Origin: Bifidobacterium breve
GTDB lineage: Bacteria; Actinomycetota; Acidimicrobiia; IMCC26256; PALSA-555
Reading direction: 5' to 3'
DNA length: 8,720 bases
Assembly: GCA_945889545.1 (NCBI GenBank)
Contig: CAMDCC010000113.1
Location: 1 to 8,720, forward strand
Both the position numbers and the translations under genes were made by a program. Under the pieces are notes generated by a model. The model was not told the DNA's origin. It made no database searches and saw nothing but the letters and a program-made list of their open reading frames with translations. This document shows positions 1-6,339 of the stretch, piece by piece. The first letter of the stretch is position 1. Each line of letters starts with the position of its first letter.

Positions 1-311
1 TCGTCGCCACTCGTCACGAAGCTCGCAACGTCGGCGATCGCGTACCGAACCCGGATACCTGCCTTCGTGCGCTCTGCGAAGTACGCCTGGTCGAGATCTC
101 GACTGCCGGGTGGATCGATCGTCAGGAACTCGATATCCCGCGCGTCGACGCGACCCGCACGCGCCGTGACGGTTCGACCCGCCGCGGCAAGCGCCGCGCG
201 CTCCACGTCGGCGGGAAAGCTCAGCGGGATCGAGAGGTCTTCCCGAATGCGATCGAGGCCGGCAACGAGCTCGGGCGCGGATGCTGCGATGCGAACCACC
301 GGTGATGGCAC
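1..311 (-). CDS. RNB-domain exoribonuclease (RNase II/R family), N-terminal part
   Basis: This gene starts in the window and runs off its left edge, so only about 103 N-terminal residues are visible. Residues 62-75 read FLTIDPPGSRDLDQ, followed by VRYAIADVASFV at about 88-99. This is the start of the RNB catalytic domain of RNase II/R-type 3'-5' exoribonucleases, which degrade single-stranded RNA with bound Mg2+. D66, D72 and D74 match three of the four clustered metal-binding aspartates; the fourth position is Gln75. Only about 60 residues precede the motif, so the cold-shock domains of classical RNase II/R are absent, as in the short RNB proteins common in actinobacteria. The GTG at 311-309 is the first start after an in-frame TGA (320-318), which is the stop of the LOG gene. 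The 6-nt gap suggests co-transcription with that gene. The family is secure; S1 domain content beyond the edge cannot be judged. Confidence 0.85.
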   Translation of the reverse strand, partial: MPSPVVRIAASAPELVAGLDRIREDLSIPLSFPADVERAALAAAGRTVTARAGRVDARDIEFLTIDPPGSRDLDQAYFAERTKAGIRVRYAIADVASFVTSGD

Positions 312-317
312 GGCGAC

Positions 318-1448
318 TCAGCGCTTCCGCAACGGCGGGCGTGGCACGACGACGTCGGGTGGGCGCATCTCACGGATCGCCCCGAAGGCGGCGCTGGGAC
401 CGTCGACGAACCGCACGAGATCACCCCATCCGCCCCGATCGGCCAGCGCCTGGAGTGCGGCCATCGCATCCGAGAGCGCACCGTCGCGGTACTCCGAGCC
501 CATCAGCACCATCGGGCTCCGGACGTCGTACATCGTGTAATCGTTCTGCGCGGCATCGGTGAAGAGCTCTTGCAACGTGCCACTCCCGCCCGGCGTGAAC
601 ACGATGCCGCCTCGCGCGATCGCCAGCAGTCCGTTCTCACGAATGCTGTTCTGGAAGTACTTAGCGATATGTGACGCGAACTGGTTGACGGGTTCGTCCA
701 CATACAGCCACGTGGGCACCCCGAGGTTCGTCGACCCGTTGGGCCACTGCCTGCGTACTTCCAATGCTCGATCGAGGTACGCAGCTGGGTCAGCGTCGTA
801 CATCGGCGCGTCCATCAGCACTGCGCATGCCGCGTCGAGCGCGTCGTCGGGTTCTCGTGCCATCCACGCCCCGAGATTCGCGGCTTCCATCAGCCCAGGC
901 CCGCCACCGGTGGCGACGACGAAGCCCGACCGCGTGAGCTCCCGACCGAGCGACGCGACGGCCATGTAGTCGGGTGTCCCGCGCGGCGTGATGTGGCTGC
1001 CCATGATCCCGACCACGAGCGCGCCCAGCTCCGTCAGGAACCGCAGGAGCGCGGCGTCGATGCACGCGTCGTGGACGCCTTTCGCGAGCACATGCAGAGG
1101 ATCCTGCATCGCTGCGCACGCTGCACCGATACGTGCGTCGAGCGTGGTCTCAGGTCGGCCGGGCGAGTACCCGTCCATGAGCTCACTGTTCGAGTACAGC
1201 CACGCCCGGTACGGATCGAAGGGAAGACCGGGCAGGGGTGGGAGAACGACGGCGCCGCCGGCGCCAAGCGCGTCGACCGTGGCACCGTCCATGCGACATC
1301 CGGCGAACACCGCGTTCGATGCCTCGACGGTGCTCCAGTCGAGCTCCGCAATGCGCAGATCAACGCCGATAACCCACGCGCCAGTGAGATCAGGATGACG
1401 CGCCACGAGATCGGACACCGTTGAGATGACCGGCAGCTCGGCGCGCAA
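318..1448 (-). CDS. LOG-family (lysine decarboxylase-like fold) nucleotide 5'-monophosphate phosphoribohydrolase-like protein
   Basis: The protein has 376 residues. It carries the two signature motifs of the LOG/YgdH Rossmann-like family: GGGPGLMEAAN at 181-191 and PGGSGTLQE at 286-294. The first strand of the fold is GIMGSH at 147-152. Characterised relatives (plant LOG, bacterial PpnN/YgdH) cleave the N-glycosidic bond of nucleoside monophosphates, releasing base and ribose 5-phosphate; the substrate here cannot be read from sequence. It is much longer than the roughly 190-residue short LOG proteins. Residues about 22-53 look like a few degenerate pentapeptide repeats (GVDLR, IAELD, AVFAGCRM). 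The start is a TTG at 1448 with no good ribosome binding site. A TAGCGT box lies 7 nt upstream, so a leaderless or near-leaderless transcript is possible. In-frame GTG codons at 1418 and 1406 are alternatives. It heads a minus-strand unit with the RNB nuclease and is divergent from the gamma-glutamyltransferase gene. Confidence 0.85.
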   Translation of the reverse strand: MRAELPVISTVSDLVARHPDLTGAWVIGVDLRIAELDWSTVEASNAVFAGCRMDGATVDALGAGGAVVLPPLPGLPFDPYRAWLYSNSELMDGYSPGRPETTLDARIGAACAAMQDPLHVLAKGVHDACIDAALLRFLTELGALVVGIMGSHITPRGTPDYMAVASLGRELTRSGFVVATGGGPGLMEAANLGAWMAREPDDALDAACAVLMDAPMYDADPAAYLDRALEVRRQWPNGSTNLGVPTWLYVDEPVNQFASHIAKYFQNSIRENGLLAIARGGIVFTPGGSGTLQELFTDAAQNDYTMYDVRSPMVLMGSEYRDGALSDAMAALQALADRGGWGDLVRFVDGPSAAFGAIREMRPPDVVVPRPPLRKR

Positions 1449-1455
1449 GAGGGGA

Positions 1456-1461
1456 ACGCTA
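1456..1461 (-). promoter_or_regulatory. Candidate -10 box (TAGCGT) of the LOG/RNB unit
   Basis: On the minus strand TAGCGT fits TANNNT and lies seven bases upstream of the TTG at 1448, so transcription would begin one base before or at the start codon. No convincing -35 hexamer is visible about 17 bases further upstream. Leaderless initiation at TTG is usually poor, which lowers confidence. Confidence 0.4.
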
Positions 1462-1558
1462 CCCCGCGCTTGCGCGCCCTTCTGGACTCCTTGTTCTGGT
1501 CGCGCTCGCTCGGCGCCCGGGTACCGGACGCCGGCCTTTCGGCACGCTCGGCTGCTCC

Positions 1559-1564
1559 TAGGCT
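1559..1564 (+). promoter_or_regulatory. -10 box (TAGGCT) for leaderless transcription of the GGT-family gene
   Basis: TAGGCT fits the TANNNT consensus of actinobacterial housekeeping promoters. It is followed by exactly six bases and then GTG at 1571, so the expected start of transcription is the G of the start codon. The first three bases of the box, TAG, are also an in-frame stop, so the coding region cannot extend upstream. A weak TTTCGG at 1537-1542 is the only -35 candidate. Confidence 0.6.
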
Positions 1565-1570
1565 ACGCGC

Positions 1571-3115
1571 GTGCGTTTGAGCCATCGCTTTCCACGCGCG
1601 GCCGTGGCGACGCCGCACTACCTCGCGTCGGCCGCCGGCGCCGCGACACTGGCCGACGGAGGCAACGCGGTCGACGCGATCGTTGCCGCCAACCTTGCAC
1701 TCGGCGTAGTTGCTCCGTACTTCTGCGGCTACGGCGGCGATCTGTTCGCGATCGTGTGGGACGGATCGGCCACCGGCTATCTCGGTTCGGGTCGCTCACC
1801 GGCGACGTCAACGATCGAGCGCGTGCGCGAGCGCGCTGGCGGTGCCGACATGCCGGTCTTCGGGCCCGACGCAGTCACCGTGCCCGGCGGCGTGGCCGGC
1901 TGGTTTGCGCTGCTCGAACGGTGGGGCACTCGCGACTTCGGGCAGCTCACCGAGTTCGCGATTCGGTACGCAACCGAGGGCTTTGAAGTGACGCGCAGGG
2001 CCGCGCAGGCGATCGGCGAAGGTCAGCAGATGTACCGCGCCTTCCCCGAATGGCAAGAGGTGTACGGCGACGTGCAGCTCGGCGAAGTATTGCGCCAGCC
2101 GGCGCTCGCGCGAACGATCGAGCTGCTGGCGTCGGACGGGCCCGACGCGTATTACCGCGGCCCGATCGGCGCGGCGATCGTTGCCGCGGTGCAAGAGCAC
2201 GGGGGAGAGCTCACTGCCGCTGACCTCGCTGCGCACTCCGGCGAGTGGACCGATCCGTTGCGGGCGCCGTTCCGCGACGTGGAGGTGCTCGAGCTGCCGC
2301 CCCCGACGCAGGGCGTGACGGTGCTCGAAGCACTACGGATCTTCGATCAATTCCCGGTCGCGCCATCCGGGCCCGATCGGGAGCATCTCCTCATCGAGAC
2401 CATGAAGCTCGCGCTGGCCGATCGCGATCACTGGGTCAGCGATCCCGACACCATGCCGCGGCCAGCAACGGATCTGCTCAGCGACGGGTGGGTGCGTAGC
2501 CGCGCTGATGCGATCGATCCCGATCACGCCGGCACTCCCGATCCCGGCGAGCCACAAGCGGGCGGTACGGCGTACCTGTGCGCGACCGACGCCGACGGGC
2601 TGATGGTGAGCTTGATCCAGTCGAACTTCGTGCACTTCGGATCGGGTGTGCACGTGAGTGAGTGGGGGATCAATCTGAACAACCGCGGCTTCTCGTTCTC
2701 GCTCGATCCCGACCGGGTAAACGTGTTCGCGGGCGCAAAACGGCCGATGCACACACTCATCCCCGCCATGGCCCTGCGCGACGGCAGGCCATGCCTCGTG
2801 TTCGGGAGCATGGGTGGCGACGCCCAGGCACCGGTGCACGTGCAAGTGCTCGCGCACGTCCTCGACGACGGTGCCGACCCTGCCGACGCGATCGCCGCGC
2901 CTCGCTGGCGCGTCGACCCCGGCACGTGGGCGGTTCGAGCGGAGACGCGATTCGACGCTGCGATACTCGCCGCGCTTCGCTCTCGCGGGCACGACGTCAC
3001 TGAGACCACGGCGTTCGACAGCGGCATGGGCCATTCGCACGCGATCTGGCCGACGGCCGGCGGATGGGGCGCAACGTTCGATCCTCGCTCAGAAGGCGCA
3101 GCCCTCGGCTGCTGA
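1571..3115 (+). CDS. Gamma-glutamyltransferase family Ntn hydrolase (YwrD-like), probably cytoplasmic
   Basis: The protein has 514 residues and the full GGT fold. Features in order are the N-terminal AVATPHYLAS and GNAVDAIVAA motifs, GYGGDLF, an Arg75 in GSGRSP (aligning with the substrate carboxylate-binding Arg of GGT), the GGTAYLC motif with Thr333, GSGV with INLNNR, KRPMHTLIPAM, and GSMGGDAQ at 412-419. In this family the proenzyme cuts itself before the conserved Thr, which becomes the nucleophile. That predicts subunits of residues 1-332 and 333-514. Relatives transfer or hydrolyse gamma-glutamyl groups of glutathione or related amides, or act as acylases; the substrate here is unknown. 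There is no signal peptide, unlike exported GGTs, and the KRPMHTL/GSMGGD features resemble Bacillus YwrD-type proteins. GTG 1571 is forced by the in-frame TAG at 1559. It has its own promoter, and the next gene also has one, so it is probably monocistronic. Confidence 0.9.
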   Translation: MRLSHRFPRAAVATPHYLASAAGAATLADGGNAVDAIVAANLALGVVAPYFCGYGGDLFAIVWDGSATGYLGSGRSPATSTIERVRERAGGADMPVFGPDAVTVPGGVAGWFALLERWGTRDFGQLTEFAIRYATEGFEVTRRAAQAIGEGQQMYRAFPEWQEVYGDVQLGEVLRQPALARTIELLASDGPDAYYRGPIGAAIVAAVQEHGGELTAADLAAHSGEWTDPLRAPFRDVEVLELPPPTQGVTVLEALRIFDQFPVAPSGPDREHLLIETMKLALADRDHWVSDPDTMPRPATDLLSDGWVRSRADAIDPDHAGTPDPGEPQAGGTAYLCATDADGLMVSLIQSNFVHFGSGVHVSEWGINLNNRGFSFSLDPDRVNVFAGAKRPMHTLIPAMALRDGRPCLVFGSMGGDAQAPVHVQVLAHVLDDGADPADAIAAPRWRVDPGTWAVRAETRFDAAILAALRSRGHDVTETTAFDSGMGHSHAIWPTAGGWGATFDPRSEGAALGC

Positions 3116-3123
3116 TCGGATCG

Positions 3124-3138
3124 GGGCCGAAGCGGTCC
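3124..3138 (+). other. Short hairpin between the GGT-family gene and the AAA+ gene
   Basis: GGGCCG at 3124-3129 can pair with CGGTCC at 3133-3138 (one G-U pair) around a three-base AAG loop. It lies after the GGT stop and just upstream of the TACGAT -10 box. There is no T-run, so it is at best a weak terminator; an operator is also possible. Confidence 0.2.
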
Positions 3139-3141
3139 GGG

Positions 3142-3147
3142 TACGAT
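3142..3147 (+). promoter_or_regulatory. -10 box (TACGAT) for leaderless transcription of the maturation operon
   Basis: TACGAT fits TANNNT well, is followed by exactly six bases (TGACGC), and then GTG at 3154. Transcription should begin on the start codon. An in-frame TGA at 3148-3150 lies between box and start, which fixes the start. No -35 match and no Shine-Dalgarno sequence are seen, as expected for a leaderless gene. Confidence 0.65.
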
Positions 3148-3153
3148 TGACGC

Positions 3154-4053
3154 GTGACCGACGTCAAAAACGTCGACGAGGTACGCGAAGCACTCGCCGC
3201 ACACGACTATCTGGCCGATGAGGGCCTCGCGACGGCGATCTTTCTCGCCCTGCGCCTCGAGCGACCGTTGCTGCTCGAAGGCGAAGCGGGCGTGGGCAAG
3301 ACCGAGGTGGCGAAAGTGCTCGCACGCTGGACCGGCGGCGAGCTCGTCCGGCTCCAGTGCTACGAGGGCATCGACGCCGCGCAAGCCGTCTACGAGTGGG
3401 ACTACTCGCGCCAACTGCTGCACCTTCGAGCGGCGGAGGCAGGTGGAGGGCCCGTCGACGAAGACGAGCTGTACTCGGAGCGGTTCCTCGTGCGGCGCCC
3501 GTTGCTGCGAGCAATCGCTCATGAAGGCACGCAGCCGCCGGTGTTGCTCGTCGACGAGGTCGACCGGGCCGACGACGAGTTCGAGGCATTCCTCCTCGAG
3601 ATCCTCTCCGACTACGCCATCACCGTGCCCGAGCTCGGGACCTTCCGCGCCAAGACGCCACCGATCGTGGTGGTCACATCGAACCGCACGCGCGACGTGC
3701 ACGATGCACTGAAGCGGCGCTGCCTCTACCACTGGATCGGACACCCCGACTTCGAGCGTGAGCTCGCGATCCTGCGTGTGCGCGCCCCTGGTGTGCGTGA
3801 GGAGCTCGCCCGTCAGGTAGCGGGTGCGGTGGAAGCACTGCGCGAGCTCGACCTCTACAAGCCCCCAGGTGTGGCCGAGACGATCGACTGGGCGCAAGCG
3901 GTCGTCGCCCTCGGATCGACCACACTCGACGCCGCGACGGTTGAAGTGACACTCGGCACCGTCCTCAAGTACCGCGAGGACCAAGAGCGGGCACGGAGTC
4001 ACGGGCTCGAGCAGCTCCTCAACGCAGTGGAACGCCCCCAACGTGCCTCCTGA
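3154..4053 (+). CDS. MoxR/CoxD-like AAA+ ATPase
   Basis: The protein has 299 residues with a complete AAA+ core: Walker A GEAGVGKT at 43-50, Walker B VLLVDEVD at 130-137, sensor 1 VVVTSN at 172-177, and paired arginines R188-R189 in ALKRRC as the likely arginine finger. A C-terminal lid domain follows. The DEVDRADDEFEAFLLEIL stretch is typical of the MoxR branch. MoxR ATPases act with VWA-domain partners as chaperones that mature metal enzymes; CoxD of Oligotropha assembles the copper-molybdenum site of CO dehydrogenase. The gene overlaps the start of the VWA gene by 11 nt, which supports joint function and translational coupling. GTG 3154 is fixed by the in-frame TGA at 3148 and by the -10 box six bases upstream. 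It heads the five-gene run. The target enzyme cannot be named because no hydroxylase subunit is nearby. Confidence 0.92.
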   Translation: MTDVKNVDEVREALAAHDYLADEGLATAIFLALRLERPLLLEGEAGVGKTEVAKVLARWTGGELVRLQCYEGIDAAQAVYEWDYSRQLLHLRAAEAGGGPVDEDELYSERFLVRRPLLRAIAHEGTQPPVLLVDEVDRADDEFEAFLLEILSDYAITVPELGTFRAKTPPIVVVTSNRTRDVHDALKRRCLYHWIGHPDFERELAILRVRAPGVREELARQVAGAVEALRELDLYKPPGVAETIDWAQAVVALGSTTLDAATVEVTLGTVLKYREDQERARSHGLEQLLNAVERPQRAS

Positions 4054-5179
4054 GCCCGACCTTGAGGCTGAGACTGAAGCTGAGCACGATCGCATCTCAC
4101 TCGCGTTCGCGCGTGTATTGCGGGGCGCGGGTCTCGATGTGCCTGTCGGATCAACCATCACCTTTGCCGAAGCGCTCGCGGCCGTTGGGCTCGACCGCCG
4201 CGACGACGTGTATTGGGCGGGCCGCGTCACACTTCTCCGAACCCCGGAAGACGGCGACCTCTACGACCGCGCCTTCGATGCCTTTTGGGACGGTCAGGTC
4301 GAGGTCACTACGCCCGCAGCCGCGTCGCCGCCGCTCACGCTCGCGTTCGATTCCGAGCGCGACGAGGCGGACGGCGAGGGCGATGTGACCGAGAGCGGAC
4401 CGACCATGCAGGTTCGCTACAGCCGCGCCGAGGTGCTGCGCCATCGCGATTTCGCGGCGTACACCCACGCGGAGCTGGCCGAGGCGCGACGGCTCATGAC
4501 CGACCTCCGGTTGGCCGGTGCACTGCGCCGTTCGCGGCGACGTCGGCCGACGAACCGGGAGCGAGGCCGACCCGACCTGCGTCGCACCGTGCGCCGATCG
4601 TTGCGCTCGGGCGGCGAACCCATCGATCGCGCGTTCTCCACCCCATCGCGTCGACCGCGCCGCATCGTCCTGCTCTGCGACGTGAGCGGTTCGATGGAGG
4701 CCTACTCCCGGGCCCTCTTGCGTTTCGTGCAAGCGGCGGTTGTCGGCCGTGGTCGTGTCGAAGCCTTCGCGCTGGGGACGCGACTCACTCGCATCACTCG
4801 CGAGCTCTCATCACGCGACCCCGATGCCGCCCTCGCCGCGGCCGCCGGCCGAGTTCTCGACTGGTCGGGCGGCACGCGCTTGGGCGATGGACTTCGGGAG
4901 TTCAACGATCGCTGGGGCGTGCGGGGCATGGCACGCGGCGCAGTCGTGGTCGTGCTGTCCGACGGATGGGACCGGGGCGACCCCGAGGTCCTCGGCGAGG
5001 AGATGGAACGCTTGGCCCGGGTCGCGCACCGGATCGTCTGGGTGAACCCGCTCAAGGCAACGCCCGAGTACGCGCCGCTCGCCCGCGGCATGGCCGCGGC
5101 ACTGCCACACATCGACGACTTCATCGCCGGACATTCCATGGCCGCGCTCGAAGAGCTCGCCACGGTGATCTCGAAATAG
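4043..5179 (+). CDS. CoxE-like von Willebrand factor A domain protein
   Basis: The protein has 378 residues. The C-terminal half is a VWA domain with an intact MIDAS metal site: DVSGS at 213-217 (D213, S215, S217), T278 in SGGTRLGDG, and D307 in LSDGWDRGD. The N-terminal half is helical and holds an acidic opening (EAETEAEHD, 8-16) and a very basic stretch (RRSRRRR, 162-168) before the VWA domain, as in CoxE/YehP-type proteins. There is no signal peptide or membrane segment, so it should be cytoplasmic. The family works with MoxR ATPases; in CO dehydrogenase clusters CoxE partners CoxD during active-site assembly. The GTG at 4043 lies inside the upstream gene, whose stop is at 4051-4053, and has no clear ribosome binding site, so it probably depends on coupled translation. 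The TAG stop at 5177-5179 overlaps the ribosome binding site of the next gene. Confidence 0.9.
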   Translation: MPPEPDLEAETEAEHDRISLAFARVLRGAGLDVPVGSTITFAEALAAVGLDRRDDVYWAGRVTLLRTPEDGDLYDRAFDAFWDGQVEVTTPAAASPPLTLAFDSERDEADGEGDVTESGPTMQVRYSRAEVLRHRDFAAYTHAELAEARRLMTDLRLAGALRRSRRRRPTNRERGRPDLRRTVRRSLRSGGEPIDRAFSTPSRRPRRIVLLCDVSGSMEAYSRALLRFVQAAVVGRGRVEAFALGTRLTRITRELSSRDPDAALAAAAGRVLDWSGGTRLGDGLREFNDRWGVRGMARGAVVVVLSDGWDRGDPEVLGEEMERLARVAHRIVWVNPLKATPEYAPLARGMAAALPHIDDFIAGHSMAALEELATVISK

Positions 5180-5186
5180 AGGAAAT

Positions 5187-5504
5187 GTGAAAGAGATCCT
5201 GAACGACATCGATCGTTGGCGCGCCGAAGGACAGCGCGTCGCAGTCGCCCGCGTCGTCGGGCTCGACGGATCGGGGCCGCGTGATCCCGGCGCGGCCATG
5301 GCTGTCAGCGAGCACGGTGAAGTCGCGGGGTCGGTCTCGGGCGGGTGTGTCGAAGGCGCGGTGGTCACCGAGGCGCTCGCGGTGCTCAGTGGCACGAAGG
5401 ACCGCGGTGTGGTCACGTTCGGGTACTCCGACGACGAAGCGTTCGCGGTCGGACTCACGTGTGGTGGCACGATCCATGTGTTCGTCGAGCCCCTCGACTG
5501 GTGA
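5187..5504 (+). CDS. Short XdhC/CoxI-domain protein (single domain, both cysteines present)
   Basis: The protein has 105 residues and consists of only the XdhC_CoxI domain. GSVSGGCVEGAVV at 48-60 holds Cys54 and GLTCGGTIHVFVEP at 89-102 holds Cys92, the two usual conserved cysteines. Members of the XdhC family bind molybdenum cofactor, help exchange its oxo ligand for sulfur, and deliver it to xanthine dehydrogenase-type enzymes; CoxI and CoxF are homologues in CO dehydrogenase clusters. Full-length XdhC proteins also have a C-terminal Rossmann domain, which is missing here but encoded by the next gene. The start is GTG 5187, with GAGG at 5179-5182 as ribosome binding site; an overlapping ATG at 5185 is immediately followed by TGA and cannot be used. 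The stop overlaps the next start by four bases (GTGA). It looks like an intact small protein, not a frameshift product, since the next protein has its own copy of an N-terminal domain. Confidence 0.88.
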   Translation: MKEILNDIDRWRAEGQRVAVARVVGLDGSGPRDPGAAMAVSEHGEVAGSVSGGCVEGAVVTEALAVLSGTKDRGVVTFGYSDDEAFAVGLTCGGTIHVFVEPLDW

Positions 5505-6310
5505 GCGCCCGCGCCGACTCGTCGGCCACCCCGGTGTACGACTCGCTCAATGCTGCACTCCGCGCCGATCAGCCGATCGCACTTGCGACCGTCGTCGCAG
5601 GCGAGGGCATTGGCGCCAAGCTGCTCGTGAAGCCGGGGGCCGACCCGATCGGATCGCTCGGGGACCCCGACCTCGACCGAGTCGTGGCTCGCGATGCTCT
5701 GGGCGAGCTCGAAGCCGGCCTGACCGGAACCAGGCACTACGGCCAGCACGGCGAAGCGCGCGAGCGTGACGTCGAGGTGTTCATCGAGTCGTTCGTGCGC
5801 CAACCCCACATGGTGATCTTCGGTGCGGTGGATTTCACCGCATCTCTCGGCCGAGCCGCGAAGCTGCTCGGCTATCGCGTCACGGTGTGTGACGCGCGCG
5901 AGGTGTTCGCCACGCCACAGCGCTTTCCGATGGCCGATGAGGTCATCTGCGACTGGCCCGATCGATATCTGGCTCGCGTCGGGGCATCACTCGGCCCGCG
6001 CGACGCCATATGCGTGCTGACCCACGATGCCAAGTTCGACGTGCCGGCCATCGTGGGTGCACTTGCCACCAATGTTGGGTACCTCGGGGCGATGGGAAGC
6101 CGCGGCACGCACGCCAAGCGAGTCGCGCGACTGCACGAAGAGGGCGTGACCGACGACGAGCTCACTCGGGTGATGGCACCCATCGGGCTCGATCTGGGTG
6201 CGCGCACACCTGAGGAGACGGCAGTGGCGATCTGTGCGGAGATCATCGCGACGCGCACTGGACGGGCGGCACCGTCACTGCGCGACACCGACGGACCCAT
6301 CCACGCCTGA
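5501..6310 (+). CDS. XdhC-family protein with Rossmann domain and degenerate, cysteine-free N-terminal domain
   Basis: The protein has 269 residues from the GTG at 5501, which overlaps the upstream stop in GTGA. Residues about 10-95 align in pattern with an XdhC_CoxI domain (YDSLNAALRADQPIALATVV), but the GSVSGGCVEGAV motif is replaced by GSLGDPDLDRVV and both cysteines are gone. Residues about 103-250 form the XdhC Rossmann domain: VIFGAVDFTASL at 105-116, TVCDAR at 128-133, VLTHDAKFD at 172-180, YLGAMGSRGTHAKR at 194-207, and PIGLDLGARTPEETA at 227-241. The usual GAGH-type motif reads GAVD. The likely role is handling of molybdenum cofactor for a hydroxylase together with the preceding cysteine-bearing protein; a heteromeric pair is inference. 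A further-upstream start in the same frame would lie deep inside the preceding gene, so 5501 is preferred. It is followed 29 nt later by the SDR gene. Confidence 0.88.
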   Translation: MSARADSSATPVYDSLNAALRADQPIALATVVAGEGIGAKLLVKPGADPIGSLGDPDLDRVVARDALGELEAGLTGTRHYGQHGEARERDVEVFIESFVRQPHMVIFGAVDFTASLGRAAKLLGYRVTVCDAREVFATPQRFPMADEVICDWPDRYLARVGASLGPRDAICVLTHDAKFDVPAIVGALATNVGYLGAMGSRGTHAKRVARLHEEGVTDDELTRVMAPIGLDLGARTPEETAVAICAEIIATRTGRAAPSLRDTDGPIHA

Positions 6311-6331
6311 GACGCAAACTGAGACGCGAAG
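6308..6331 (+). repeat. Two tandem copies of a 12-base unit beginning TGAGACGC
   Basis: TGAGACGC occurs at 6308-6315 and again at 6320-6327, each followed by a short A-containing tail. The first copy contains the TGA stop of the XdhC gene, and the second lies just before the ribosome binding site of the SDR gene. It may be a small local duplication in the 29-nt gap. No function is evident. Confidence 0.4.
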
Positions 6332-6335
6332 GGAG
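6331..6335 (+). promoter_or_regulatory. Ribosome binding site of the SDR gene
   Basis: GGGAG, preceded by AA, lies four bases before the ATG at 6340. It is the strongest Shine-Dalgarno sequence in the window. It belongs to the only gene here with an ATG start, consistent with leadered internal translation rather than a new leaderless transcript. Confidence 0.7.
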
Positions 6336-6339
6336 CTCG

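Larger units (their letters stand above)
1449..1570. promoter_or_regulatory. Divergent intergenic region between the LOG and gamma-glutamyltransferase genes
   Basis: These 122 bases separate two divergently oriented starts and hold a candidate -10 box for each direction (1456-1461 on minus, 1559-1564 on plus), about 100 bases apart. I see no strong inverted repeat that would mark a shared operator, no tRNA and no convincing small ORF. The end next to the GGT gene is slightly less G+C-rich than the middle. Confidence 0.55.

Noticed and set aside
1487..1492. AAGGAG on the minus strand, a perfect Shine-Dalgarno match
   Set aside because: No ATG, GTG or TTG lies at a usable distance downstream on that strand; it is about 38 bases from TTG 1448.
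1426..1986. 186-codon plus-strand open frame across the divergent region
   Set aside because: It is Arg-rich, overlaps the GGT gene in another frame and would run through both candidate promoters. No motif supports it.
4061..4090. Repeated CTGAG units at the start of the VWA gene
   Set aside because: They encode the short acidic opening EAETEAE and are imperfect; low-complexity coding explains them.
2524..4230. 568-codon open frame on the minus strand
   Set aside because: It lies antisense to the GGT-family and AAA+ genes, crosses the promoter between them, and its translation has no recognisable domain. Long antisense frames are expected in G+C-rich coding DNA.
3117..5279. Identical 13-mers CGGATCGGGGCCG at 3117-3129 and 5267-5279
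   Set aside because: One copy is intergenic and the other coding. A single 13-base match in a G+C-rich window of this size is expected by chance.
5187..6310. One XdhC gene broken by a frameshift
   Set aside because: The second protein has its own full-length, though degenerate, N-terminal domain and the genes join by a clean GTGA overlap, so these are two genes.
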